Source: Ptychodera flava
Lineage: Eukaryota > Hemichordata > Enteropneusta > Ptychoderidae
Direction of reading: 5' to 3'
Length of the DNA: 64,000 nt
Assembly (NCBI RefSeq): GCF_041260155.1
Contig: NC_091933.1
Coordinates: forward strand, 32,242,293-32,306,292
Shown here piece after piece: positions 28,533 to 39,442 of this stretch. Numbering within the stretch: position 1 is the first letter of the stretch; every line of letters starts with the position of its first letter. The position numbers and the translations under genes were made by a program. A model generated the notes under the pieces. That model saw only the letters and a list, made by a program, of their open reading frames with translations, did no database searches and was not told the DNA's origin.

Positions 28533-29328
28533 TTCTGCTGAAACGGTCCGGTATGGAAAGACTTGACAAGTTCAGAGAACTGTTCCGGATTCATCTCCAA
28601 GACGGGTTCTACTTTCAGATTCTAATTTTAATCTGATTGGGGCGGAGTATTTTCTGGTACTACATAGCACCATTATTAACAAAACGAATACTAACATTTC
28701 CTCGAACTAATCCATTACAAACAAAAACAGCTCGCTCATTACAAATAGCGCCCTCATATCTTGTCGCAGCGATCCCAGGTTCAGTGCATACAGTGCAGCG
28801 CTGACAGACAGCCTTGTAAATAAATGGTCAATGGAAAATGACCCAGTAACGATATATAGATTTATGAATCCAGGCTTTCATTACGACGTTTTCAAAACTT
28901 GTCAAAAGATATGTGCAAGACAGATGCGAGAGCTTGGCCTGACTAACTTTATTAAATTTCAAATTATTTATGAATCTCAATGGGGTAACCAACGTTCGGA
29001 TCTATTAACTTGGTACTGCTGTACCGAAGAAAGGTTATAAGTCAGTGCACTTTGCCAAGGCTGTGCTAGTGAGTTTGTTAGTAAACATGGCAGATAATAT
29101 GACGGGGTAAACATTACTGCCTTATATACATTTGAGTCCATTTACTTCAACGGGAATTTGATACTGCAGGTTTTACGACCTAACATTCAGATCATTGCGC
29201 GAAAAAAGGCAGCAAGCACTACACCAGGAAATGTGTCTGTGTAATCGACGTCTCAAGTAAAACGACGGCATGAGAAACGGGGCTATCCAGTTGTATGTAT
29301 TTTCTCTTTTGGAAAAAAAATTGACCGG

Positions 29329-29371
29329 GGTACATTTTATAAAGGCGACAAAAATTGGCGCTCAAAGGGTT
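29329..29371. mobile_element. solo right end of a TTAA MITE (family 1)
   Basis: About 43 bp matching the right end of the element at 33665-33884 (TACATTTTATAAAGGCGACA, then GGCGCTCAAAGGG), with the TTAA site decayed to TTGA. No matching left end is seen upstream, so it is a fragment. Confidence 0.5.
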
Positions 29372-30034
29372 GACACCGCATGGAGAAACTGGACTGCTAT
29401 CGCAAATTACTCGCTTTCTCCCCATAAAAAATATTCAGATATCCTCAGCGTTCACCCTCTCACAGCTTATCAACGCTGTAAAGATTTTGGATGACGACAG
29501 CGTCGACATTAAGCGCGTTTCCCAATATTTATCGGATAAGTCACAATTTATGCTCCGTCTCTGAACTTAGTTGCATACCAGTTTGCCAGACGAAAATAAA
29601 CGAAACGGGTTTCAAGGACAGGGTAAATTGAATGAGCATGAACACGATAATGCGAACCAGATAGGAATAGCTTTTCGTTTATTGATGGTTTGTTACTCAT
29701 CTAACATTGAAATGATTAAACGAATGGATTAGTTCCAATTACGTAATTTTCTCTTTTGGAAAAATTTCAAGTTGCGTAAGTTCCCCAGATCACGGTCCAT
29801 ATGCTTTCTGTCGACACTTGCCGTAAATATTGTACATACAGTCTGCATCTAAATCAGCTCTGTCCGACAAAGCTTGCTCTGTTCAATGAGCTTAACATTA
29901 CACGCTATAAATACATAAACATCATTGTTCTTGACCAACTGTTGCAGTAGGCTAACAGATTGTGGTGGTCTCTGCGTTGAGCAAATTTGCATTTTCATCA
30001 AAAATGAATCCGTAAAAAAGTATGAATCAACCTC

Positions 30035-30349
30035 GTATGTATGTATGTATGTATGTATGTATGTATGTATGTATGTATGTATGTATGTATGTATGTATGT
30101 ATGTATGTATGTATGTATGTATGTATGTATGTATGTATGTATGTATGTATGTATGTATGTATGTATGTATGTATGTATGTATGTATGTATGTATGTATGT
30201 ATGTATGTATGTATGTATGTATGTATGTATGTATGTATGTATGTATGTATGTATGTATGTATGTATGTATGTATGTATGTATGTATGTATGTATGTATGT
30301 ATGTATGTATGTATGTATGTATGTATGTATGTATGTATGTATGTATGTA
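30035..30349. repeat. (ATGT)n tetranucleotide microsatellite, about 78 copies
   Basis: More than 310 bp of near-perfect ATGT repeat, ending in imperfect ACGT and ATCT units. All three plus frames read MYVC-type repeats and are artefacts. The same motif occurs on the other strand at 49222-49333. Confidence 0.97.
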
Positions 30350-30529
30350 CGTACGTATCTATCTATGTATCTATGTATGAAGGTAGATAGGCACTGTAGG
30401 TAGGTTGGTGCTGCAGTGGATATTTATCCATCTGTTTGTCTAACCGCGTCTCTCTGTGTCTTTCTCCTATCCCTCCACACCTTCTTTACGGATAATACTT
30501 AGATAAATTTAAAGCTTCTATAGATTATA

Positions 30530-30849
30530 TACACTTGGTTCAAGTCTGTGATTTGTGAATGTTTGAGTGAAAGCAATGATTTGCACTTTGCTTTCATGTG
30601 AAACCTGCGCGTGAGTGGAGTGGAGGCGATGAGTCGGATGAACGCTATAAAAGGGAGTTTCACCCGTTGAATCCGGCAGAAACTAACTCACTGTACTGCG
30701 CAGACTCAAAGGTAACGCATTCAATCACTGGGAAAACCTGGCCTGGACTACCAAATTCCGAATAGTTTTGTACGAAATAGGAGAGACACAAGAGAAACTA
30801 TTATAAATGATTTTATTTTTTAAAAATTCACCGACTTTAACCAAGTCTA
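30530..30849. mobile_element. 320-bp short element with 9-bp target duplication
   Basis: Ends TACACTTGGTTCAAGTC and, at the right, ACTTTAACCAAGTCTA. It is flanked by TAGATTATA (30521-30529) and TAGATTCTA (30850-30858), an 8-of-9 match. The left 145 bp corresponds to the complement of 39275-39433. The remaining part corresponds to the complement of 38336-38515. It is thus an internally deleted version of the helicase-exon element at 38336-39433. A 9-bp duplication is typical of Mutator-like elements; Merlin (8-9 bp) is an alternative. Confidence 0.7.
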
Positions 30850-30858
30850 TAGATTCTA

Positions 30859-33660
30859 CTGTACCTTGCAAAAACCATTATCGAGTACTTTGTCCTGCAG
30901 ATGTCGTGAAGGGGCTTGTCTTTTTTACGACATTATGTTTCAACCCTATGTGCCCCTTCCTGACCAAACAAAATAGCAGAATAAACATTGGACGATCTTT
31001 ACGTCCGCCAACCATCAAACTTGTGATCCGTCTGCATCGAATTAAGTGGAAAGGAAATGCTGTCCAATTATGTGAGCTAAAGATATCTAAAACCGGGGAT
31101 GAACTCTGTTTTGGCTTACGCATACCACTGGAGAAGATATGCACATGAATGTCAGCGAAATCGGAAATGGCCATTTCGTTCTATGACCGTTAATATAACG
31201 AGCTTGTTTGTTTCGCTCACTGAGGGTCAATTTCGAACTTTTCTAGTAAATTGTTGATGCCAAAGTCATGGCCGTGCGTTCATTAACCAAAGCGTATGGC
31301 TGTTGAAAGACGTTTTTTATTTTTAAATGAGTCGTGATACACATTTCTCACGTGGCTATCCCTGTATTTGCTCAAAGACCTTGAAATATGGCCAGTATAT
31401 TAGCATGTATGGACAACAAATAACATTTCAAAGAAGTACAACTACTGTTAAAGGCGTTGGTACCCATCGACCTGCCAGTTAAACTTATTGTTGTGTTCCA
31501 GAAACAGAGAAATGTTCAGTCGTATTACGACACGTCACGTGATTGGAGCGGTGCATGTACCAGCGTCTGTACGAATATTTACCCTCCTTACAGCTAATCA
31601 GATAGTATTTTATAATAGCAACGCAGTCATGCATGTTCGTATTCATATTTACATTAAAATGTGCATACATGTATATTCACTACACTATTTATATGTGAGG
31701 GGCTTGGTCAGTTTCGGTTTGCCGGGGAGGGAGGAAGGCAAGGTATATTGGTGTGCTAAATTGACTCTTTTCTTATGGTGTGACTGACTATTCAAATTGT
31801 TAGGAACCCGCTAGTCTCTCTGAGTTCGACCCTCAAAGTTTTCGTGGAAGCATTCCTCGCTTGTCCTTCAATTGTGTTTTCACTGGATTCGTACCGGTCG
31901 TGTAAAGAAGTAGGACATTTTGCCCTTCAACAATCGAATAAAATTCGTGACATGTCCATACAGATTGTTACACCTCCCTCCAAGTTAAAGCACTTATTGG
32001 ATATTTTGCCTCGAATTTTAATCAAATAAAGTCAAAGTGATAATTTAAAAATAAAAAAATCGATTTGCTAGCGTAACAAAAAATTAATTAGCTACAACGT
32101 TTCGAATAAAAAACACGCACACGGTACTCGCCCTTACGGACTGAGTAATTCGACACCTGTTCTGTTACCGGAACGGGTACTCAGAGGTTTATTGGTCTTT
32201 TCCGTTCGATATTTGCATCGTCTGTGACCCCGTTGTTGAATAGGCTTTTCCATCACTGAAACATCACTCTTCGTGAAAGCCTTTTGCACTTTTCATGAAA
32301 GAGCTCAAGCCTCTATGCGGGACACCATTTCCTACCAATTGTGCTTGGTACACAGTGAATGGAAGCGGTAGCGTCTGTGCAATTACGAAAATGTGTTAAG
32401 TGTGCACAGGGTACATCCGCCATCATGACCCGACATCGGCCCATGGAGACACTGCAATATAAATGAGGGGAATTCTACGTATACAGCTTATTATGTAGGC
32501 GGAAAAAGACATTCCAAATATCCCAAAATATTTGAAGAATGGTGATGCAGTTTTACCCTTTTGTCATCCAGTCCTAATAAAACATGTTCAAATAATAGAA
32601 GGTTGGTTTTATCGTAAGGAATGAAACTAAATGCATAACCCTGGCGACCTATGGAGAAGGCACTCGTGAATGTTCTCGCTCTGTACATTTGTGTAAACAT
32701 CTACTGTTTGGAGAAAGTCGCTCTATTTTTGGACCATACCATATGGATACTATATATGATGTTCTGCATACAATGGTATGTGAAAGACGTACGGTACAGT
32801 CGTTGCAACTCCATAACAAGAGTTGTTTCTTGTGTCAGAAAGGAAACTTATATCAAACTGACTTATGTAGCCAGGTTGACAGGAGGAAACGGAGAAAAGA
32901 AATTTGAAGGCTGTGCGTTGAACAGTCATTCCGATTACAGCATGGTTGTAAGTCTTATAGAGTTGAGGCTGCTTTCTTCTGTTACCGACTCGGTGTCAAC
33001 ACAGGTCAAACGTGAGCTGCCCAGTAAGTTTCAAGTTGCCATGGGAAGATTGGATGTCATTTCCAGATATATGATCTGTCATATTAATCATGCTGATATA
33101 CTTTTGTGGTTTAAATCTATGGAACTGAAAAGGATTTTCGCTTCAAATTCTCATGATGGGAAGTAAGCTCAGTTCAGCATTTATTCGTCTCAGTGTGGGT
33201 TAGGTCTTTGAACTGCGAACTCAAAGTTCTCAACACAACACAAGACCTCAAGTTTCTTATAGCTTAGTTTTACATATCACGGTATCCTAAACAGTGAGTA
33301 AATTTTGCGGCTGCGTTAGAGCGACTTGCGCCTTCGATACTGTGTCAAATGCTAAAATGGGAATTTGCGGCGGCGTTTATTTGTAGATTTGTAGCAAGTA
33401 GTTTGAAAGTTAAGTCACCGATCAGTTCAATATCACATACAATTTGAAGTGAGCTCCCGGTTATAGCGGCGTTGTTATCAACCCCACTAAATGAAAAAAG
33501 TTTCCCTATCACGGGCTCACGATTTCCTCAAGTAGAGTTTCTGAACATTCCTTGTCTGTGTGTATGGCCATAAAGTGTTTAAAGTCATTCAAAGTTTTTT
33601 TCCGAAGTCTGTACCTGAGCAGACCGACTGGAACCCTGGGAAGGACAACCTTGACTGTCG
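30859..33660. other. mostly non-coding; unassigned 171-codon frame
   Basis: No recognised gene. The longest frame, 32651-33166 on the plus strand, starts at an ATG followed by G and encodes 171 residues. It opens with a hydrophobic stretch (VNVLALYICVNIYCL), but I recognise no domain or exon boundary. A plus frame at 30807-31148 overlaps the short element and is not supported. Confidence 0.4.
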
Positions 33661-33664
33661 TTAA

Positions 33665-33884
33665 CCCTCTTAGTGCTGTAATTTTTCAAGTCAAAATTTT
33701 AGTGCAACATTTTATCAATTTTTATAAAAAATTTTTGTAAGTTTTTTGATACTTTTTGACCAAATAGATATTAAATTTCAGTGGCTACAGACCTTGTCAA
33801 ATTTTGGCAAAAAATCAGAAAATTGAAAATTTACTAGGGTATATTTTATAAACGCGACAAAACTTGACTGTGGCGCTAAAAGAG
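33665..33884. mobile_element. TTAA-flanked MITE (piggyBac-type), copy 2
   Basis: A 220-bp element with TTAA at 33661-33664 and 33885-33888. The left end CCCTCTTAGTGCTG and right end GGCGCTAAAAGAG are diverged forms of the ends at 5843-6082. The interior is AT-rich and non-coding. Confidence 0.65.
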
Positions 33885-34364
33885 TTAAATACCTGTATTT
33901 GCCAGTCAACAAAAAGGGACACGAATGTCAGGAAAAGTTTCATTTTCCAGGTTTTCCCCCAAATACATGTACCTTACTTTTTTGCATGATATACTTACTC
34001 TTCAGCCAGTTTTCATTTAACGACAATTTGTCACACTTGTCAATGCCATGCCATAATTCTGTCACGTGTTTGCTTTTATTTCAGTGTATTTTTGGGCAGT
34101 TGATTGCCGTGTCATAGAATGTCAGTAATTTATATCAAGACAACATGTTTGGTCTTGTTTCTTGCGCCAAAGCATGTCGACATCTGAACCGATTCAAGTG
34201 AAGAACCGGTGTTGCTCACTGTAGTGCTAAAATCAAGTCCTTGACAACTTCCGAAAACTCTGCGGAAACAGTGGCCGCAGCTACGTGTTTAAATTCTTTG
34301 GAGTATGGTTCACTATTTGCTTCTAATTCTCGCTACTGCAAAGTGTTTACATCCTGTGCTAAGC

Positions 34365-34390
34365 GGGGGGGGGGGGGGGGGGGGGGGGGG
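34365..34390. repeat. 26-bp poly-G run
   Basis: Twenty-six consecutive G on the plus strand, capable of G-quadruplex formation and prone to length variation or assembly error. No promoter or gene start is recognisable beside it. Confidence 0.9.
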
Positions 34391-35523
34391 TCAAACTACA
34401 GAATGGTGAAATGCATTGTGGGTAAAAAATCTCGACTTCTCGCCATGGCAATAGTTTGAGATCGTGATCCAATAAACACTTTTAACGCAATTATAAGGAA
34501 AGTTCTGTTTGTTCATGAAACTAGCTACACCCGTACATCTTTTCGTCTTTTTTAGGCATTTCTTGGTATGAAATTCCTGCAGAACGTAAGAGATTACTTT
34601 GACTGGTTTATCAGTGGAGAAATCCGCCATGTTGAAAATGTGGTCGACCGCCTGGGTATTAATCGTATTAAAGGTACCGAGAATTCATCACCACCTCATG
34701 CGTTACATTGCAAACGTTACATTATCGCACTTTCTACCGTGATTATTGTGCTGAGAGATTTTCAAGTGATTTTCTTCTCCGGCATTACTGTAATTACACC
34801 TGCAAGACGACAGACAGTATATGGCTTCCTTGATGATCAAGTTCTTACTATAGATTCCTATCTCTGAGTCACTTGAATAAGGCGCCACGTGACAGTTCAG
34901 GCTGTGAAAAACAAACTCAACACGAAATCGGCTTAGAGATCATTGTTAGATACATCACGAGCCTTTCTTTTTTAAAACGATAATGTACATGCAGCTTAGC
35001 GGTAATGTGATAGGGTTACGATCCCTTTGTATCGTGCCATTTGAATTTAAATGGGCTCATTATTTGAAAACAAGGGAACCCCTATAAACTTGAAACGATT
35101 AAGGCGACAGGACTTTCCCCGTAAAGTTATTCAATGAGCTTGATAGCTTCATTTAAAATCTAGATGACTGGTACAAAATAAGATAAAAAAAGTCATTCTT
35201 CGCATCAGCGGTCTCGCTGAATGCACCAACTTTAACGCTGTATTATTAGATGTAACTTTCGATGTATTTTTGTGTTTTTTTTTTCTGAACGTAGAACACA
35301 CATTCCTTTTCTATTCCTAAACATTTAGAAATGCCCACCTTTTAACTTATAAACAGAACTTGTATGTATTTCATATCCAATATTATCGATAACAAGGGAA
35401 TTCTAGTCCGCAATATGATTCATTTATCAACAGTATTAACCTTTGCACACTGTACACAGAGCGTCATCTAAACTTCAATAAACTTTGTTCGGAAGAACAA
35501 AAAATGTGTAGTTGCTTTGTATT

Positions 35524-35577
35524 ATGAAAATCACGGTTACTCTACCCAACCAGGGGTAGAGTAACCGTGATGAAAAT
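35524..35577. repeat. 38-bp palindromic insertion with 8-bp flanking repeats
   Basis: Perfect 16-bp arms (CACGGTTACTCTACCC and its complement) separated by a 6-nt loop occupy 35532-35569. They are flanked by direct ATGAAAAT at 35524-35531 and 35570-35577. The CACGGT...ACCGTG ends are those of the 28505-28525 palindrome. It is the cleanest member of this proposed family. A Rho-independent-type terminator makes no sense here because the context is eukaryotic. Confidence 0.75.
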
Positions 35578-35805
35578 GTTTAAAATGTTATCAAAAGTTA
35601 CCCCTATTATCCTTGTAACTCACACATTCATTGCAATTTCTGTACACCGCAGACGAGAGTCCATAGTTGCACTAATCACGTGAGGAGTATCCACGGGGAT
35701 AATCAGATGTCTTTCAGGTGTTGAACAGTCTCATACCGTCTACAAATTCCCGATGTCCCTTCTCATGTCTTGTCTTACTAATTATTCTGCATCATCACGA
35801 CTTAA

Positions 35806-36152
35806 AGAACGCACCTCGGGGAAAGAAATTCAGGCTTTCAAATTTTATCAATTGTCCTCTGATCTACCACTTGTGGGGGCTCATTTTAAAGCTCTTGGTG
35901 AAAGAAAAGTTTTCACCGTCTTAGTTTTTCGAAAATCGAAAATTTTATTTTTTTTCATAGAGTTAACACAGGGATGGCGGCCATTTTGAATTTCAAATAT
36001 CTGGAAATTTCAAGTAATTTGTCTCTCTAGTACCAAAGATTGTACGGTGACCCCTGATTTTTATTATTGCTTTGGCAAGAGAATGGTCGAAGTTTCATTG
36101 AGGAAAGTTTGAGCAAAAGTTTAAGTCTTTCACTTTCGAGGCGCATATTACC
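35806..36152. mobile_element. TTAA MITE family 2, copy 2
   Basis: A 347-bp element between TTAA at 35802-35805 and 36153-36156. It shares the body of the copy at 21467 (CACTTGTGGGGGCTCATTTT, GGCGGCCATTTTG, GTTTGAGCAAAAGTTTAAG) and ends CACTTTCGAGGCGCATATTACC. Two overlapping open frames at 35718-35989 lie across its left half and are not genes. Confidence 0.7.
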
Positions 36153-36156
36153 TTAA

Positions 36157-38014
36157 AAGCCATAGTTGTTCAGAAATACCGATTTTGGTCGGGGTTTTTG
36201 GTGAATTGAACTTTTAAGGGTTCAGTCAGATTTGCAGTTGTTGAAATTTATCGTCCTCAAATTAAAACCAAACAAGTGCGGTAGCTCCCAAACGTTAAAA
36301 CACTGAACGGATTCCACACAAATGACGAGGGATTCTTTTTTCAAGTCAGTGACATTTGAAGAAATTACACCAAATCTCATAAATTGTCAACTGCCGATAA
36401 TGCAGTCGAGCCAAGACCACTTCGTAGAAATGTGACAATTTTATCAATACAACTCGTAGAGTTGTTGAGAGTGGAGTGTACAGAGGAAATATATACGACC
36501 TTTAACCTTTAAGTGGTTAACCTGTAATTTACTTTCATTAATTTTGTTGTTGTCTTATTTTGTACTTTATTTTATTTTATTTTGTAATTTATTATATGGC
36601 AGGAGAAATCGGATTAAATCAGTCCCTTCACCTTTACTTGCGTCATGACGAATTTATTCCGTCAAAAACACTAACTTTTCATCTGAAAACTGAAATGTAA
36701 AACTTCGCTCACACAGAAATTTCGGCGCGAATCGTCCACAACCTGATCAATGTAATTACATTGTGACTTTTCATTTCCTGTCTTAACCATCGAGAAAATT
36801 GGGAAAGCAGGTCGTCAGGAAACATCATTTTGTTTTCACCTTGCACGGAAGTCGGCATTTTAGTCTGTGCAAGCATGGGTGAATCGTATAGATGCATGTA
36901 AAAAACGATTATCAGTCATTATCCTAAGTGAGAGCAGACGATCGAACACCGGTTATCTTCATGACTTGTAACAGAATCACGCGACAAAAAGAGAAATACT
37001 GCGATTTCTCCCACCCGTATGTGAGTGCGTGTTCAATACCGCTCTCTTTCGATCACGTACGGCTGAAAACGACGGTTTCTTAAGGAATTCAAATTTCCCA
37101 TATTGGTTTCTACCTTCAGTGGAATCCACAGACGAACGCTTTACTTCAGGTTTTATCATCTGTCATAACTTTTGATTTTGATTATTTTCCACTACTTTAG
37201 TTCCGTGTGCAAAATGAGAATGAGATATTATGTACTATTTATGAAACAAAAACAAAACATCAGGGGAAAAATTATCACAAAGACTTTGTGTCAGTTGGTC
37301 CGTGAGTACAGTGGTAGATAGATGAGGGGAAATGGTAGAAATACTGTGAAAATTAAATTGCAAAAGCTTTCATTGAAGTATTGAGAATTCTGACGATCTT
37401 AACGATGGAGATTTTAAATTCACAGTGGGGTACAGTGTCTCCCGAATGCATAGAATGTCAACTTAGCACAGTGCGATACACGATTTACCAAGTTTAATGC
37501 GAAACTCTCACGTGCCAGCCGCATAACTTTGACATTCTTCCCTCAGTGTTTTCGTTTATCGTATCAATCACGGCTTTTCGGGTATATCCCTATGGCAACG
37601 ATAAAATTACTGCTGTGCTTGTACATGTATTTACTCGTCAACACAGCTTTCCTTTTTGTTGAGTCATATACTGTCTATGGTTGAGTACACAGTTTTGTTG
37701 ACAACACTGAGGTTCTGTGTCACGACATGATTTCACCTGCATCATCACAACCTAGCTCAGTGTGCCGCTGTGTACCAGCTACGGACGACATTAAGAACCA
37801 ACGTAGCTAGTATTGTGACATGTTTATCACCTTATATAGTGTTATCTACGGGTACCGTGCCATAGCAGCCCCTCGCGAGGTCAGAAAATACAATTGTGAA
37901 AATCTTGAACACTGAGGGGTTCTTGCGTAATCGGACCGTACGTCATGAAACTTGTCAATTGGTCGTCAACAATGCCTTTGAAGTGATCGAAGCGTTGTGC
38001 ATGCATCAAAAGGC
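36157..38014. other. non-coding, nothing recognised
   Basis: AT-rich DNA with a short TTTTA repeat near 36560-36590. No gene, RNA or transposon end recognised. Confidence 0.5.
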
Positions 38015-38326
38015 AAGTATAAGCACAGGCGACCCAATAAGTTCTGAGTTTTTCACACTGTTTTCTCTATCATTTTCTCTTCTTTCTTCATGCTCTGAAT
38101 GATCGGAATAAATAAAATAAATGGTTTATATAACCTAACCTAACCTAACCTGAGACTCTTTATTTATTTTACACTCTATTACAAGGACGTATATCTCTCA
38201 TACACACATGCTGTAATTAATTAGTCAACACAACTAATTATGCTAATCCGTGGACTTATCAGGGATTTTACGGGTTGGTCAACATCGCGAAAGATAGGAA
38301 TGGTTACTAAAATGGACATGTTTCCC
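38015..38326. repeat. left arm of large palindrome
   Basis: About 310 bp that is the reverse complement, at high identity, of 39443-39740. Shared words include ACAGGCGACCCAATA, TCTTCTTTCTTCATGCTCTG, ATAAATGGTTTATATAACCT and TAATCCGTGGACTTATCAG. It contains four tandem CCTAA (TTAGG on the other strand) units at about 38132-38152. Confidence 0.85.
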
Positions 38327-38567
38327 AAGATCTTCTAGACTTGGTTCAAGTCGGTGAATTTAAAAAAAATAAAATCATCTATAATAGTTTCTCTTGTGTC
38401 TCTCCTATTTCGTACAAACCTATCCGGAATTTGGCAGCTCACGCCAGGTTTTCCAGGCGATTGAATGCGTCACGTTTGAGTCTGCGCAGTAGTGAGTTAG
38501 TTTCTGCCGGATTCACCGACTTGGACTTCTTGCAAAGTACAGGCGGTGAGACGGACTGTGTACACAG

Positions 38568-38710
38568 TGACGTAGAACAAATACAAAATGATTGACAGCC
38601 CCCGCCGTTATTCTGGCCAATAAGAAGAACGCTTACTAATAAACCTCTGCATGCATTAAAAAGTTTGTTGTCATCTCCGCGTGCAAAGCTAGACATCGAG
38701 TGCTTTTTAT
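38568..38710 (+). promoter_or_regulatory. possible promoter of the helicase fragment
   Basis: A CRE-like TGACGTAG (38568-38575), a GC-rich CCCCCGCCG stretch (about 38600), a CCAAT box (38617-38621) and a weak TATA-like TTTTTATAT (38704-38712) precede the helicase open frame. This arrangement fits a captured gene 5' end, but individual motifs of this length occur by chance. Confidence 0.2.
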
Positions 38711-38921
38711 ATCTGGGCGAATAATAGCATCAAGTTCGTACATCAACCGCGTTTTACAACTGATTGGTCGACCACCGCTAATCATGCGAGATTACCAAAG
38801 AAAGCTTGTGGAGAGTTACATTGAGGGAAAAGATGTGTTCGTCTGCGCACCAACCGGCAGCGGAAAATCACTGACATACGAAGTCGCTCCACATTGTTTT
38901 GATTTCCATCGCTTTGGGCAC
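38700..38921 (+). pseudogene. RecQ-like helicase, first-exon fragment
   Basis: The frame encodes a segment with the order Q-motif-like (MRDYQRKLVESYIEGKDVF) then Walker A (APTGSGKS), followed by LTYEVAPHCFDF. This is the start of the ATPase core of superfamily 2 RecQ/DEAD-type helicases. The first ATG is at 38784; the frame is open upstream from a GTG at 38700. A splice donor, CAC|GTAAGA, sits at 38921/38922 directly after the conserved stretch, so this looks like a genuine exon. The DEAH box and later motifs are absent from the rest of the element, so no complete helicase can be made here. It lies inside the transposable element at 38336-39433. Confidence 0.7.
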
Positions 38922-39442
38922 GTAAGAGAACAGGCTACAACTGTAAGGACGCGTACGGTGTCTTTTTCCATCCTTGAATAACCGGCCACGATCTTCGCAT
39001 TTTGTAACTTTGGCCCCACAAACAATACAGATATTTTCACGCGTTTTCGGTGATAGAACAGAGGTTGTGCTGACTTTTTATGGGAGTGATCGCACTCGAC
39101 ATTTTGTCAACAACGCCATGTGAGTTTTATGCACGTCTCGTTTGGGTCAATTGGTAACTCCTCCCAATGTGTAAAATTTAGTGATGTCATCTTATGAATA
39201 ATATATGAGTAACGAAAACGTCATTTATGAATAATTTATAGCAACGCAAACCCTGCAAGAAAGCCAAGTCTGTGATTCCGGGTGAAACTCCGCTGTATAG
39301 CGTTCACTTCACTCATCGCGTTCACCCTACTCATCGCGTCCACTCATGCGCGCGTTTCACATGGAAGCAAAATACAAATCATTGCGTTCACTCCACTCAA
39401 ACATTCACAAATCACAGACTTGAACCAAGTCTAAAGATCTTC

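Larger units (their letters stand above)
38336..39433. mobile_element. 1.1-kb element carrying a helicase exon
   Basis: The ends are TAGACTTGGTTCAAGTC and its complement GACTTGAACCAAGTCTA, flanked by direct copies of AAGATCTTC at 38327-38335 and 39434-39442. Each end contains a 15-nt hairpin (GACTTG-GTT-CAAGTC). The terminal modules are each bounded internally by inverted CAAGTC[T/G]GTGA words. The left module (38336-38525) and right module (39264-39433) reappear, joined, in the short element at 30530-30849; the right module alone is at 56096-56260. Between the modules lies a RecQ-like helicase 5' region and exon. No transposase is seen. The 9-bp duplication suggests a Mutator-like element and the contents suggest gene capture; both are inference. 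Confidence 0.7.

Noticed and set aside
29925..30403. Three overlapping MYVC-repeat frames
   Set aside because: Direct translations of the ATGT microsatellite in three phases.
35532..35569. Stem-loop resembling an intrinsic transcription terminator
   Set aside because: No U-tract follows and the genome is eukaryotic; direct flanking repeats fit an insertion better.
35718..35989. Two overlapping plus frames of 68 and 78 codons
   Set aside because: They lie largely in a TTAA MITE that has non-coding relatives at 21.5 and 47.3 kb.
38341..38696. Frames of 84 and 85 codons upstream of the helicase exon
   Set aside because: They read through the terminal module that recurs, without coding conservation, at 30.7-30.85 kb.
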